A stretch of 64,000 bases of DNA from Metarhizium brunneum (Eukaryota; Ascomycota; Sordariomycetes; Hypocreales; Clavicipitaceae), in contig NC_089423.1 of the NCBI RefSeq assembly GCF_013426205.1, forward strand, positions 6,076,001 through 6,140,000, given 5' to 3'. Below the pieces are notes generated by a model, which was not told the DNA's origin, did not search any database, and was given only the letters and a program-made list of their open reading frames with translations. A program made the position numbers and the translations under genes. The first letter of the stretch is position 1, and every line of letters begins with the position of its first letter. This document shows, in pieces, positions 1 through 11,204 of this stretch.

Positions 1-3000
1 TTTTTCGTAAAGGCTACCCGTTGCAATGGGAGCGGAGCGGCCTGTGCCGAGAGATTCTAGGCCCAACTTGCCAAAACTTTTGATCATACTTCGAGTTAGA
101 TTAGGAGACGTAAATTTAGACATGGCACATCGCTCAGGTGCTCCTATATTTTTGTAGTATGAGTAAAAGTAACTGACTATCATTATAGGACCGTCAGTTG
201 ACAGATTGCCGCGGGGGCGTAATCAAATTCCTCCCATAGGTTTCTTCGCTGTTCAAGAAACGTGACAATTTCTCATGTTACCACACAATATGCATGTTGG
301 TGAGCCTCCCATGATTAGCACCTGCTTCATGTAGGCTCTGCAACGGATTGTGGGTGTGCCGGAACATTTCCCTGAAGATAATGTGCCTGTCGATCACTGC
401 TAGCAGCAGCGAGAATCCACGTTGATGGAACAGCCTGGGTTAAACTACTTTTTCTTATGCTGTTGTGGTCGAATTCTAATAGCCCAGAAACTGCTTGTGT
501 GGGCTGATGCAGTGACGTACTCTGGTCCTGTTTACTTTTCGGAAGGCAATCTAAACCTTTCATGGTACATATTCCTCACAGTAATGGTCTAGCTGAAGCC
601 TCAGTCACAAATTTGAAGGTCCCAAGTGCGGAAAAATTAGGATTCGTCGCGCTTACGATAATGCTGACGGATCTATATTCTCAAAATATCAGCTATGTAG
701 ACTCTATTGGTATGATCCTCAGCACGCAAGCTACTGCCGAGGACGGCTCCGGCAAACTGCTGACAAAAGGGCTGGGCAGTGGCGCTGTGTCAGCATATGC
801 AAGGGCCTGGTAACTCACTCACGAAAGGATAAGCGCGACTGGGAAGCCAAGAGTATTGTTCAACGCTCGGGTGCTCCCGTCCGTGTACTGTCCCCAAGTG
901 ACTATGCCGTGATAAAGCCGTCCGACCTTCAAAACTACTGGCAGGCATATGTCGACCAGGTTTGGAGCTGTCATAGCCACAATCCACTCGCCATGGACAC
1001 CCAAGGTTCAGCGGACAAGGTCATTGCCGCTTGAACGGAATTCGAATGCCTTGAAATAGCGATGACATGTCGTATAACGAACTCACAGACAGAGATATTC
1101 GAGACTACAACAGTGGTCCCGTTGGAAATTGGGGGGGAGATAAAAGCGTCCACCTTGGCGTTCTTGCTCAGATCTACGCAGCATTTCATCGTTCAACCCT
1201 GCTTATAATGGCAGGGATGTTCAACCAAAAATTCCTGCTTCTAGGCGCTACGAAGTTGATCCCACGGAAAACTATAGCCGAGCCGTCAGTGACCATGAAT
1301 TTGTCTTGAAACGATGACGTCAAACGCAATGGCGAGAGCGGCTCCAGGGTGGTTTCGTCTGGACACCCAAGCGTTTTGACGGTTTCCTTTGGCGCTCCGC
1401 CCCAATGGCCAAAAATAGGCATCTCATACATGCCTCGTTGTAAATTCACGCCATGGTTCGTTGTGATTGTCGGGTATGGTTGCGTTGCGTCGCGTCTAGA
1501 TCAAACGGGAGTGTCCAAAACGGACCTGGTCCCTTTGTACATCAGGCCTCGGATAGCTTGCAAATCAGTTCATAGGTGCAAGGGCAAATGTAATTTCTTC
1601 ATCTCCCTGGATATTACCCCAACCTCACCCATGATTTGAGTTTCTACAGAGATGTTAGCCAGCCAGCATCGCAGGTATAGGCCAGTGAACGTAGAGTGGG
1701 AGGCAAAGGGCGTTTGTTAAAGCGTTTCCTGTTTCCAAGCGTAACACAGCTGTTGCTTTCATTGTGCACAAGCAAATAGGACGCGTTGAACAACGCCTAC
1801 CTGTCCCTCCTTCATTAGGCAAGGGTTGGCGTGACTGTTGGACGGAGCGAATCGTTCCGGTGCCTGGTCTCAGGGACAAGGAGGACAGAAAGTGGTGTGG
1901 TGGGATGAACCGTAGTACAATCATTCCATCCCGTGAAATCACCCATATCCAGGGGTAGTCGTGGCCAACTTCAGAATGAGCTGCGCCTCGTATCATGATA
2001 TACCTGAGAGGGGTTGGAAAGGAGAGACATCTGGAGCTTCATATGCCTCGCTGGAAAGAGCGCATGGGGTGGTGACAGCCGGCGTGGTCTGAACTCTACG
2101 GTGGAAGGAGCGACCGAGTGGAGCGAGGAACAAACTTCAATGTTCCCTTGCTTCGTGGGTTTCTCTTTTTCATGTTCAATGCACCAATTCGAAGGCTTCG
2201 AACTGCTTGGCAATGGACTTGCGCATACGAGGAGTGCTTTGTTCCATATCCAGTCTGCGCCTCAATCAAGGTGATGCGCCGACATGAGATTGCACTTCAT
2301 GGTTGTTCCACACTGACCTTGGGGCATGGCAACGGAACGATCTACGGAGTAGCTTACTCTGTCCACATTATCAGGTTATGGCACATTACTCCATACGCAG
2401 GTCCGCATCCCCGGCAACCCATCGGCAAATGAGACTTGTTGTGGTGAGTTTGCAAGACAATGGCGTTTTCCATTTCTTTTGCTGCATCTGCCGCCATAAA
2501 TGAGAAACCTCCAAGTCAATTGGAACACGATATCGAAAGGCTCGAAAACCACTTGTGTGAGTGGCCGGACGCGCGTCAAAGCCTAAGCCCCCTTTGCAGA
2601 TGACGCCGCTCAGTGCTCTTCCAATACCATAAGTACATTGACAATACATACGATAGTGCTGCAGAAGACGCAGCGATCTCATGTGGCGCTGGATCTTCGG
2701 GAGTGTTTGGGTCTCATGCCGCGAAACAGTAGTCCGTATCCCTTGCGGAGTACTTTGTCGACGTCGCCGTGGAATTATTTATGGATCAGTGGCTCCGTAA
2801 GAGGCTCGTATAACGGTGGACGTCGAATGCACTTGACATGCAATTAAAAAAAGAGAGGGGGGGAGACAGGACGGAGGCGGACAAAAATGAGGTTGGCACT
2901 GGGCTGCCCAACAAGCGCTTCCAGGCGAGTTTGCAAAACACATTCTGGGCCACGGCAACCAGTGGTTACGAGTCATCCAGCTTCATGCCAGACGGTCGCA

Positions 3001-4206
3001 ACACTCAGCCAACATTTCAAGTCAAGGCGCGGCCACACCCAACCCACTGGGCATTACGGAGTACAAGCCATCAATAATAGTATTACAATGTGACTGCATG
3101 CAGCCAATGCAACTATGTACGTACGTATAACGGCAAAACTTTAAGTCCAGACCCCACCATGGCCACCTGCGACGCATTCAGTAGTGATGCATTCTGCGAT
3201 TGACGAAGACAACAGCCTCCAGTCAGTCCATCTGAACAAGTCGGGTGCCGAGCTCCTGTCAATCGGCGCTCCAGGTTTACCCAACATTGACATGGGACCA
3301 CTGGCTAATAAAAACAGCCAGGCAGCTCACAACTGACCACCGGACCAGGCCAGGCCCCCGGACAGACCAGTTGAGTCGACCCCAGTGCCGTTGGCATGTG
3401 GCGGTTACAGGGGGGTGGGTCCCCTGCCACTCAACTGGAGATGTGCCACTGTTGCTCCAGTCCAGCCAATGTCGACATGGACGAATGCGAATCTACCGCC
3501 CCTGAGCCTGTGCCTGGCCCTGGATAACTTAAACGTTGAGCTTCCAGTCCTTGCACAAGACTGCAGAAAGCCGCCATCCAGAATGCGCCTTTGTCCCCAC
3601 TCCCTCGCAAGTCAGCCATCAAAGGCATTGCATCTGGCCGTTCATGCTCCTTTTGCATGCCCATGTCTATAACTCCCTTTGTACTCCGTATCCATGCTCA
3701 GGTGTACCGGACAATAGCATACCATTGTACTGTGCCGTGCCATGAGGACATGTAGCATCTTGCTATCAGTTGATGTTTCCGTCCATTCATATTGCGTCTC
3801 GCTCGCCCCTTTGCCGCCTTCCTGCTTCTTTTATCCTGCACATGTGCCTCCTTGCCGCCACCCGCCGCCTCCCCCAACCTGCTGCCAACAACCCATCGAC
3901 CAACAAACTGTCCACTACCAACCACGAACCGCCAACCACCAACTCAAGTCCTTCCTTTTGCAGCCACTAGGCCAGTTGGCGTTTATTATCACGTTGCTGG
4001 CATCTGCTGCCCCAGCACTTCGGTCTGGTTTTTGTTTTCATCGTGCCTCTTTTGTGTCGAAAAAGTTTCCTCTCGGCTTCCTTCCCCACTGCCCCGTGTG
4101 GTTGTTCGGGAAATTCTTCCTTTTCACAACTCTTCGGCGCTCGTAGACGATAACCGATCTTGTACTTTGATGCCCAGAGCAACGCCGTCACAGCCATCCG
4201 AGCATC
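1..4206. other. Intergenic, no recognisable gene
   Basis: No reading frame here resembles a family I know. Short minus-strand stretches between about 970 and 1640 have some protein-like texture but are broken by stops and could be decayed coding sequence. The 9-mer TACGGAGTA or its complement occurs at 2343-2351, 3055-3063 and 3682-3690. The final 500 bases are pyrimidine-rich (CCGCC/CCACC runs) and probably form the promoter and 5' leader of the BAR-domain gene starting at 4207. Confidence 0.5.
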
Positions 4207-5576
4207 ATGTCATTTGCAAAAAAATTGGACCGAGCCGTCCAATGGGCCGGCGAGAAGATGGGCTCAGAGGCCAAAACTGCACACTCGGATGAGTTCCAGA
4301 GGCTAGAAGCCGAAATGGCACTTCGTCAAGAAGGTTTGCTTTCCTGGTACCTCTTGGTCCTAGTTTGGTGTGAATCTAACACAGGTCCATAGGAATGGAA
4401 AGCCTACAAAAGGCGACTACCGCATATTCGAAATGGATCTCTCGTCGATGTGATGCATCTGAGGACAAGAGTCGAGCTCCTCCGACCGCTGTGCTTGGTC
4501 GTGCCATGGTAGCGCATGGCAATGATTTCGAACCGCATTCGGAGTTTGGCAATCACCTTGTGGTCGTTGGCCGTGCCAATGAGCGAATTGCGAACCTACA
4601 TAGCAACTACACCGAAGACGTCAATGCCAACTGGCTCCATCACTTGGATCGAAACGTCGCTATGATGAAAGAGTTTCAGGTAGTGCCCACCGGCTTTCTA
4701 CTTATTGATGCCATCACATCGTTTGTACAGGAGATGTTGCTAACAGTCTGGATTTATCAGGTGGCTCGCAAGAAGCTAGAGAGCCGACGCCTTGCTTATG
4801 ATGCCAGTGTTGCCAAAATGCACAAGGCTAAACGCGATGATTTCCGTATCGAGGAAGAAATGCGTGTCAGCAGAACCAAGTTTGACGATGCTAGCGAGGA
4901 TGTTATGCGTCGCATGCAGGACGTTCAAGACACGGAGGCGGAGTCGATTGGTGCCCTGAACTCATTTTTGGAAGCTCAACTCAATTATCACGAAAGAGCC
5001 GCGGAGGAACTTCGACGTATCCGCCAGTCACTAGTAGACGGCGGCCGAGCAGACTCACCCCAACTTGACGAAATTCGCATCTCCCGAGCCCGGTCTTCTA
5101 CCTCAACCTCTTGGCACAAAACAAGACAAGTCTCTTCGGAGCAATTGAGTCCAGCCGAGAGACTACCTATTCGTCGCTTGGCAAGCTCCCAGGCTGCCCA
5201 GCCGCCCCCGCCTCTGCCGGCACCTTCCCAAGATCCGCGCCAATCGTTGGTCCGTGCTGCTACATTTGGTGAACGAACTCCATTAGCATCTGCGGGCACT
5301 AGAATGCCATCTTTAGCGCGCACTGCGACTGACAGGAGTTCGCATACTAGTCCTTCCGAGGATGTTTTTAGAGATGATGAGTCTACCGGCAGCGGAGATG
5401 GAAGCGCTGGATGGGGCAATCGTAGTACGAGTTCTGCTACCAGCTACGACAGCTCGTCTCGAATGACAGGTGGCCATGAAGTCAAGAAGGCGCCTCCTCC
5501 ACCACCACCTGTGAATAGAGCAAAGAAGCCGCCTCCACCACCCGTACCGGCTCGCCGGGCTCATTTGGGATATTAA
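4207..5576 (+). CDS. BAR-domain protein with proline-rich tail
   Basis: Exons are 4207-4333, 4393-4679 and 4761-5576. Intron 1 (59 nt) joins RQE-G to MESLQK. Intron 2 (81 nt) has a GCTAAC branch site; it is a multiple of three without a stop, so a naive translation reads through it. The N-terminal 230 or so residues are a charged, helical BAR-type coiled coil (AKKLDRAVQWAGEKMGSEAK start, then ARKKLESRRLAYDA and EAQLNYHERAAEELRRIRQ), expected to dimerise and bind curved membranes in endocytosis or trafficking. The C-terminal half is Ser-rich and disordered and ends in polyproline blocks (PPPPPP, KKPPPPPVPARRA) that could bind SH3 partners; no SH3 domain of its own is visible. The start ATG precedes the family-typical MSFAKKLDRAVQWAG. 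Relation to yeast Rvs167 or Gvp36 is only at domain level. Confidence 0.88.
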
Positions 5577-6058
5577 AGAACCTGCGCCGGGCGCTGGTTT
5601 CTTCTGGACCATACTGCGGTAGCTTGATGCTGAAATGAGTATGGGTACAACGAAAAGTGGGAAGTATTAGAGGTTCAATGTAGTATACCGTTCTATTAGG
5701 GATTCCCAGGATGGGCCCATGAGAAATGACCAAGTTCATAGTTATTATAACCATCTGTTTTTGTGGCCAGTTTGGTACCTTTTCGAAATTGTGATAATGA
5801 GCAATGTCAAGTGAATGTTCGCCTGGCATCTACGCCAACGCACCTAGCTGCAGATAGTAGGTCGCGTTACAGGTAGAATTGAAGACGGGTCAAACTTTGC
5901 CTGACGTGGTTGGCAAAGCGCGAAACCAACGCCGAGTCACGTGGGGCTAGCTTTCGAAGCTCCCTAGCTCCATTGCGGAGTATACTTTACAACATTGCGC
6001 CAATCGTGCGAATAGTTTCAGCCCTGAGCACTTCCGCACTGGCTTGTAATATACGGCC
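5577..6058. other. Intergenic between two plus-strand genes
   Basis: This is the 3' region of the BAR gene and the promoter of the cyclin H gene. I see no additional gene or repeat in it. Confidence 0.6.
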
Positions 6059-7171
6059 ATGGCTACAGAAGACGAACGGTACCGGCAATCAAGCCAGTTT
6101 CGACTATGGTCGTTCTCACCAGCTACCTTGCTGGAGCTACGGGAGAAGACGAATTCATTAGCGAAACAGCAAATCACTCCTCGCATAGATCCTGTTCCCG
6201 AGTTCCTTACCTCTGATGAAGAAGCCCAACTGGTCAAATTTTTTACTATTGAACTTATTCGAGCGGCGCAATTCTGCGAACTGCCCACCGAGATTCGATC
6301 GACCGCAGCCATGTTTCTGCGACGATTTTACATTACAAACTCTGTCATGACCTACCCACCGACCGAACTATTGAAAACTTCTTTATTCTTCGGTTGTAAA
6401 GCAGAGGGCTTCTATATTCGGCTAGCAAAATTGGCTGAAAAGTTTCCTAACACGACAAGCGATCAGATCCTAGCTGGGGAATATTTACTATGTCAAGGAA
6501 TCCGGTTCGCGTTCGATGTGCGGCACCCTTTTCGAGCCCTTGAAGGCGCTATATTACAACTTAGAATACGTCTACCGGAAGAGGAAACGAGAATAAATAA
6601 CGCGCACGCGCGGGCTAGGGAGACCCTCAAGTTCAGCGCGCTCGTTACGGATGTGTATTTCCACTTCACGCCTAGCCAAATCATGCTGGCTTCGCTGCTC
6701 ATGGTGGATCCAGGGCTTGTCGATATTCTGTGCCCCAGACCAGCAGAGGGCGGCGACTCGGACGGGGACAAGGCCGGCGGCATGCGCACTGATGTCTATG
6801 ACAAGATCATGACTACCATTGAGAGCTGCCGAGCCATGCTCGAGGACGAGCCTCCAGAGAGAATGACGGAATACTGGGGCACTGTAAGGTTCTAATCGAG
6901 ACACTTGATGTTGCATTTCACTAACATCACATAGCCGGAGATTGTCAAGTCGATGAAACCACTGCGAAAGAAGCTGCAACGATGTCGAGATCCAGACAGA
7001 GCTGACCTTGTAGCCTTGCAACGGGCGCGACGAGAACAAGCTGTGGCGAAGCCGAAGAAACCGAATACTACGAATGATGGCGCCGTTTTCGGCGATGCCG
7101 AGTCTAGAGATCCAAAGCGCCGGAAAGTTGATAATGCAGATGACATGTTTGGCCCTGCGTTGGGGCAATAA
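6059..7171 (+). CDS. ccl1: Cyclin H, TFIIH/CAK subunit (Ccl1-like)
   Basis: Exons are 6059-6883 and 6935-7171; the 51-nt intron has a CTAAC branch site and joins YWGT to PEIVKS in frame, giving about 353 residues. The opening (ERYRQSSQFRLWSFSPATL) and the cyclin box (RAAQFCELPTEIRSTAAMFL, then FFGCKAEGFY) are the cyclin H/Ccl1 signature. The second cyclin fold contains HPFRALEG and the hydrophobic FTPSQIMLASLL. The protein is expected to bind the kinase Kin28/CDK7 in the TFIIH kinase module, which phosphorylates the RNA polymerase II C-terminal domain. The C-terminus is basic with a DPKRRKVDN nuclear-localisation-like stretch. Length and domain order are normal for the family. Confidence 0.9.
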
Positions 7172-8220
7172 TGCCAAGGACAGAAATTGGTTGCTATGCA
7201 GCTACGATCTCACTATCATGTATCAAAACAAGACAACCAGGGAAGTAGGATACAGCACAGCTGCCCGTCGCGGCTATGCCATTCCCACGAATACGGCCGG
7301 CAGCGCCCAGGTTGGGAGACCAAACTATTCACGCCGAAACGCCCCAGCTGCTGCTTTTACAGCTTGTGAAATGTACGGCACCGAAAACTCTGGCACCCTG
7401 CTTGATGGTCACGGCCACAGCCCGGTGTCACTATCTTAACTCTCGCCTGCGCCATACAATATAGACCGGAATGGAGGGCCACGAGCCTTTTCTGACGGAT
7501 GATGATATCTGAATCAGCTCATGTTACGCTGCGGGTGGAAGACTGCGTCACAATTATAATGCATGCAGGGCCGCTCGGTGCAAGTTGCGTATAGTTATAC
7601 GGGCATGAGGTGCACACACGCGGTTGTAATTTGGCGCTGCTACGTGGAGTTCCAACACAAGACTTGAGTTGACAGAGGTGCAACGTACGAAGCTGAAATC
7701 AAACCATATAGGTAGATGAATTAGAATCTTGCTCATATCGTATGTATATGGAGGATGTTTGGCCGTTGGGGGTTGAAATAGGCACAAAATATTGGTGTGT
7801 GCAAGGTTAACAGCATTTGCGCTGTTTGCTGGCAACTGCCCCCTTGTTACATTCTAGTTCTGTCTTGTTATCCGATCAATGACGCCGACACTTGGTTCTA
7901 TCTAACACCAGACTTCATACTTTTACTAAACCATGGCGTTGAGGTGCAAGCCGACAAAGGCAGCAAGCCAAGAGCGCTGCAACATGTTCATGTTTTCAAG
8001 CCGAACCCAGCTTGAGTGCAAACGAAGCCCGGCAGTCGCGTCGCCCCTACGGTCTGGACTCCGGACTCCGGAATCGCGGATGGGTCTGGCCGTGCGACGG
8101 ACATGTCGATGCAAATTTATACACAGCAATGGCAAGTGCCAAAAACATACAGGTACACGATGCCAACAGACAGGATACACGGTCCGTAACTTTTCAAATT
8201 TCAATGGCCAATTTCTACGC
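7172..8220. other. Intergenic
   Basis: No recognisable gene lies here. The last part (8012-8220) may hold eroded sequence from the 5' end of the AAC(3)-like pseudogene that follows, but I cannot align it to the family. Confidence 0.45.
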
Positions 8221-8221
8221 A

Positions 8222-8801
8222 AAGTAGGCTGGATCCCCGGACACGCGGAAGCTCTCACCGCGGCCACCCTCCACGTCCTGACCGCAGGGGGGACGCTGGT
8301 CGTGCCCACGTACACAGGCGACAAGTCCGACCCGGCGGTGCCCGGATCGCGGTGGCAGCCCATCAGGGAGGGCATCCGCAGATGTCTGGTCGTTTGCTGC
8401 TATCGGCGCCAGGGCCGAGTACGTCGCCGCAGGACACGCGTGCGACTGCATGATGGGGGAGAAGAGCCCGTTGGCGAGGCTGGAAGAGTGCAGCGCAAAG
8501 GTGCTGCTCCTGGGGGTTGGGTATCAAGTTTGCACGTGTTTGCATTTGGCCGAGTATAGGACCGGGGGGCGCAAGGGCCAGAATTCTTTTGCGGCAATGG
8601 TAGACGACGAGAGGACTTGGGTCACGGTGGAGGATGTCGTTGTTGAATCGGATGATTTCGAGGACATTGGGCAGGACCATGGAGAGCGAGGTCGAAGTGG
8701 TCCGAGGCAAAGTCGGCGCGGATTGCATGGTGTCTTCGTTGCCCGCAGCCGTCAAGTTCGCTGACAAGTGGATGTCTACACATAGAAAATCAAGAGAATA
8801 A
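8222..8801 (+). pseudogene. Aminoglycoside 3-N-acetyltransferase-like pseudogene
   Basis: Three reading frames carry consecutive pieces of an AAC(3)-type acetyltransferase. The first (about 8227-8375) reads GWIPGHAEALTAATL, then GGTLVVPTYTGDKSDPA, the family's N-terminal acetyl-CoA-fold motif. The second (about 8385-8680) reads SFAAIGARAEYVAAGH, then KSPLARLEE and KVLLLGVGYQ with LHLAEYR, the conserved core. The third (about 8685-8801) reads VEVVRGKVGADCMV and ends at TAA 8799-8801. The usual N-terminal segment is absent. About 35-45 codons are missing between pieces one and two together with a frame change, and a further frameshift lies near 8680. With these lesions no functional enzyme can be made. 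It lies convergent to the chloride channel gene, 105 bases away. The family is common in bacteria and scattered in fungi, so an old transfer is possible but unproven. Confidence 0.72.
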
Positions 8802-8906
8802 GAGACTCATATGAGGTACGTATGAAATGTGAATGCGGTACTAACAACCTAATACTACGCCATGTAAAAAGTGCATGTAATCTCCTTCATTCGCAATCTC
8901 GTAATG

Positions 8907-11204
8907 CTACTCCAGGTGGCCAAGGAAACTCAAAAGACGCTTCTTTCCAATCACTCCGACCGCCTTGGCCGTGTCTTCATCGACAACTACCAAGTGGCTC
9001 AGGCCCAAGTTGCCAAACATTTCTACCGCATACTCTAGAGGCGCCCTTGTTGAAATGTTCAAGGAACTGCGGTCTACTAATCGCTCGAAGTTGTCGTCTG
9101 CGAAACTGATTAAATCGTTTCCTTCCAGCTCCTGTTGTCCGATTAAATGCAACACAGGGGCAATGCTGCTTTCTGGAATATAGCCGATGCAGATCCCCTG
9201 CTCGTTTACAATGATCAACCCAATGTCAAACATTCCTCCGGACAACAGACCGTTCAGTTTCGCCCGAAGGTCGGATATCATGATCTGGTTGTTGGGCTCC
9301 GTGGGTAGAATAATTTGCTCCATGACTCTTTTGGGAGGTATCAAGACATCCAAGTCCGGAGATTCTTCACCATCTTTTAAAGCTCTCAATTTGACAACAG
9401 CTTGCTCCGAATCTAGAAACGGGTGGCCCATGACGTGCTGAGACAAATCGTAAACCCCGTCTGCACTGATAGAGTCTGCAACCCATTTTGCCGTGAGAAT
9501 GGCGACCATAAAAGGTGGAATGAAGTTGACTTCACCTGTGAGTTCAAACATGATGACGGCCAAACTCACAGTCATTCTGCTGACGCCGGCAAGAAATGCA
9601 GCCGACCCAACCATGGCGAAGATTCCAGGTGAGATGTCAGGGACGAGCTGGCCAACCATTCTGCCGAATAGCGCGCCAGCATCCAGCGCAGGGATAATGA
9701 TGCCAGATGGTACTTTGCAGCCAAAGGTAATAATTGTTAATGTGAGTTTGATAAATGTACCCGAAATGAGCCATGCGTAGTATAAGCCTTTTCCATGCAT
9801 CTTTGCTTCTTGTTCGCAAATCCAATCTTCCTTGATGTCGTTGCAGTCAACCAATAAACGTTCCATGATGATGTCCCCCGTCTCACGGATGAGAGGGTTG
9901 GGATACTGTAAAATAGCCGTGATGAAGACGACGATACAGACTTCTATAACCGGGCTGTTCTTGATCCAGGGCTGCTTTCGAAATGTCTTGGACCACAAAA
10001 AATTCGTGCTGCAGAAGACGCCACCGAATACTCCACCACAGATGCCCAGAAAAATGAAGACAAAGTAGTGGACGACATCGTAATCGACGCCGTATTTGGT
10101 TTCAAATAGCACCAGTTTTCCAGTCCCCGTAGGATCCAGAGCTTTGAGTGTGGCGGCAGCCACGAGAGAGCACAGGAATGACCTCCAAAGCACACGCCGT
10201 GGGAAGTAGGTGCTTATTTCTTCGTAACTGAAAAGAACACCGCCAATGGGGGCACCAAAGGCGACAGACAGGCCGGCGGAACAAGCCACGCTGAGCATTT
10301 CTCTCATCTTGCGCTGATTTTGTGCATACTTGGGTATATGCTTCGCAACCAGGTATCCTACGCATGTTGAGATGTGAACAAAGGGACCCTCCTTGCCCAG
10401 ACACATTCCAGTAGCCACCGCAAAGGTTGCACCGATGGCCTTGACGGCGAGCACTTTAAACGTAAGGTAGTGCGGGATGACGAAGCCACAGAGTATTGTC
10501 TTGATCTCGGGTATTCCGCTACCGGCGGCCATGTACATCATCTTGCCCTGTGGCCTGTCGATCGGTGATGTGTCCTGGCTACCGTTCTTGTCATTGGCGT
10601 CAGCAACATTCAGGTCCACGACCGGGGGCAAGCGCATCTTTGTTGTTGTTGTGACGCCGGCCGCAATGACACCGAATAGCAGGGCAAATGCGACATATAT
10701 CAGATATGCCGAAGGGAAGCTTTGTGACCACGGTTTCCAAGCCGTGCAGTCTCCATGGGCAGCGCAACAGGCTCGCCGATTCTGCCAAATGTTTGAAGTG
10801 CAATAGCCGTCTTTCCAATCTGCGACGGTCTCGACGCTGACATCGACGACAAAGGCAACACAGGCGGTTATGAGGCCGACGAGGAAGGCTGCCACCCAAC
10901 CGGATGCTGAATCCCAAGCTTTGGCTATTCGCACCCAAGTTGTATTTACGCGTCGAACTTTGGCGTCTCGTATGCCGTGGCGCGTGTTGTCTTTGACCAA
11001 GTCATGAAGCCAGTCAATAGTGGCATAGTCCCTGTAGGGTGTGTCGTCACCGTCGTAGGTTGAGTGTAGGGCTAGATGGTGGTTGAGGTTACGAGAGGAG
11101 CGTAGTGACTCTACATCGCGGCCACGACTCGCATGGAGGAGCGGCGTTGTCTCTGACAGATGGGGTTCCGTGTTGTTATGCTGCTCATTACTGGCGTTGG
11201 CCAT
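8907..11204 (-). CDS. CLC-family chloride/proton exchanger
   Basis: A single 765-residue frame without introns. The membrane core runs from about residue 100 to 580 and carries the CLC ion-pathway motifs GSGIPE (228-233), GKEGPFVH (271-278, gating glutamate 272) and KVPSGIIIP. The internal glutamate pair in FSYEEISTYF (about 328-329) is where exchangers keep the proton glutamate, so exchange rather than channel activity is likely. A tandem CBS pair fills the C-terminal 180 residues (ERLVDRSSLNIS and the SHLVVVDEDTAKAVGVIGKK end). The N-terminus is a hydrophilic cytosolic tail with PLLHAS. By analogy with Gef1-type proteins it should acidify or balance charge in Golgi, endosome or vacuole. The start at 11204 gives the natural full length; no upstream in-frame extension is needed. 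Confidence 0.95.
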   Translation of the reverse strand: MANASNEQHNNTEPHLSETTPLLHASRGRDVESLRSSRNLNHHLALHSTYDGDDTPYRDYATIDWLHDLVKDNTRHGIRDAKVRRVNTTWVRIAKAWDSASGWVAAFLVGLITACVAFVVDVSVETVADWKDGYCTSNIWQNRRACCAAHGDCTAWKPWSQSFPSAYLIYVAFALLFGVIAAGVTTTTKMRLPPVVDLNVADANDKNGSQDTSPIDRPQGKMMYMAAGSGIPEIKTILCGFVIPHYLTFKVLAVKAIGATFAVATGMCLGKEGPFVHISTCVGYLVAKHIPKYAQNQRKMREMLSVACSAGLSVAFGAPIGGVLFSYEEISTYFPRRVLWRSFLCSLVAAATLKALDPTGTGKLVLFETKYGVDYDVVHYFVFIFLGICGGVFGGVFCSTNFLWSKTFRKQPWIKNSPVIEVCIVVFITAILQYPNPLIRETGDIIMERLLVDCNDIKEDWICEQEAKMHGKGLYYAWLISGTFIKLTLTIITFGCKVPSGIIIPALDAGALFGRMVGQLVPDISPGIFAMVGSAAFLAGVSRMTVSLAVIMFELTGEVNFIPPFMVAILTAKWVADSISADGVYDLSQHVMGHPFLDSEQAVVKLRALKDGEESPDLDVLIPPKRVMEQIILPTEPNNQIMISDLRAKLNGLLSGGMFDIGLIIVNEQGICIGYIPESSIAPVLHLIGQQELEGNDLISFADDNFERLVDRSSLNISTRAPLEYAVEMFGNLGLSHLVVVDEDTAKAVGVIGKKRLLSFLGHLE

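Noticed and set aside
6572..7177. 201-codon minus-strand frame
   Set aside because: Antisense to cyclin H and crossing its intron; no family resemblance.
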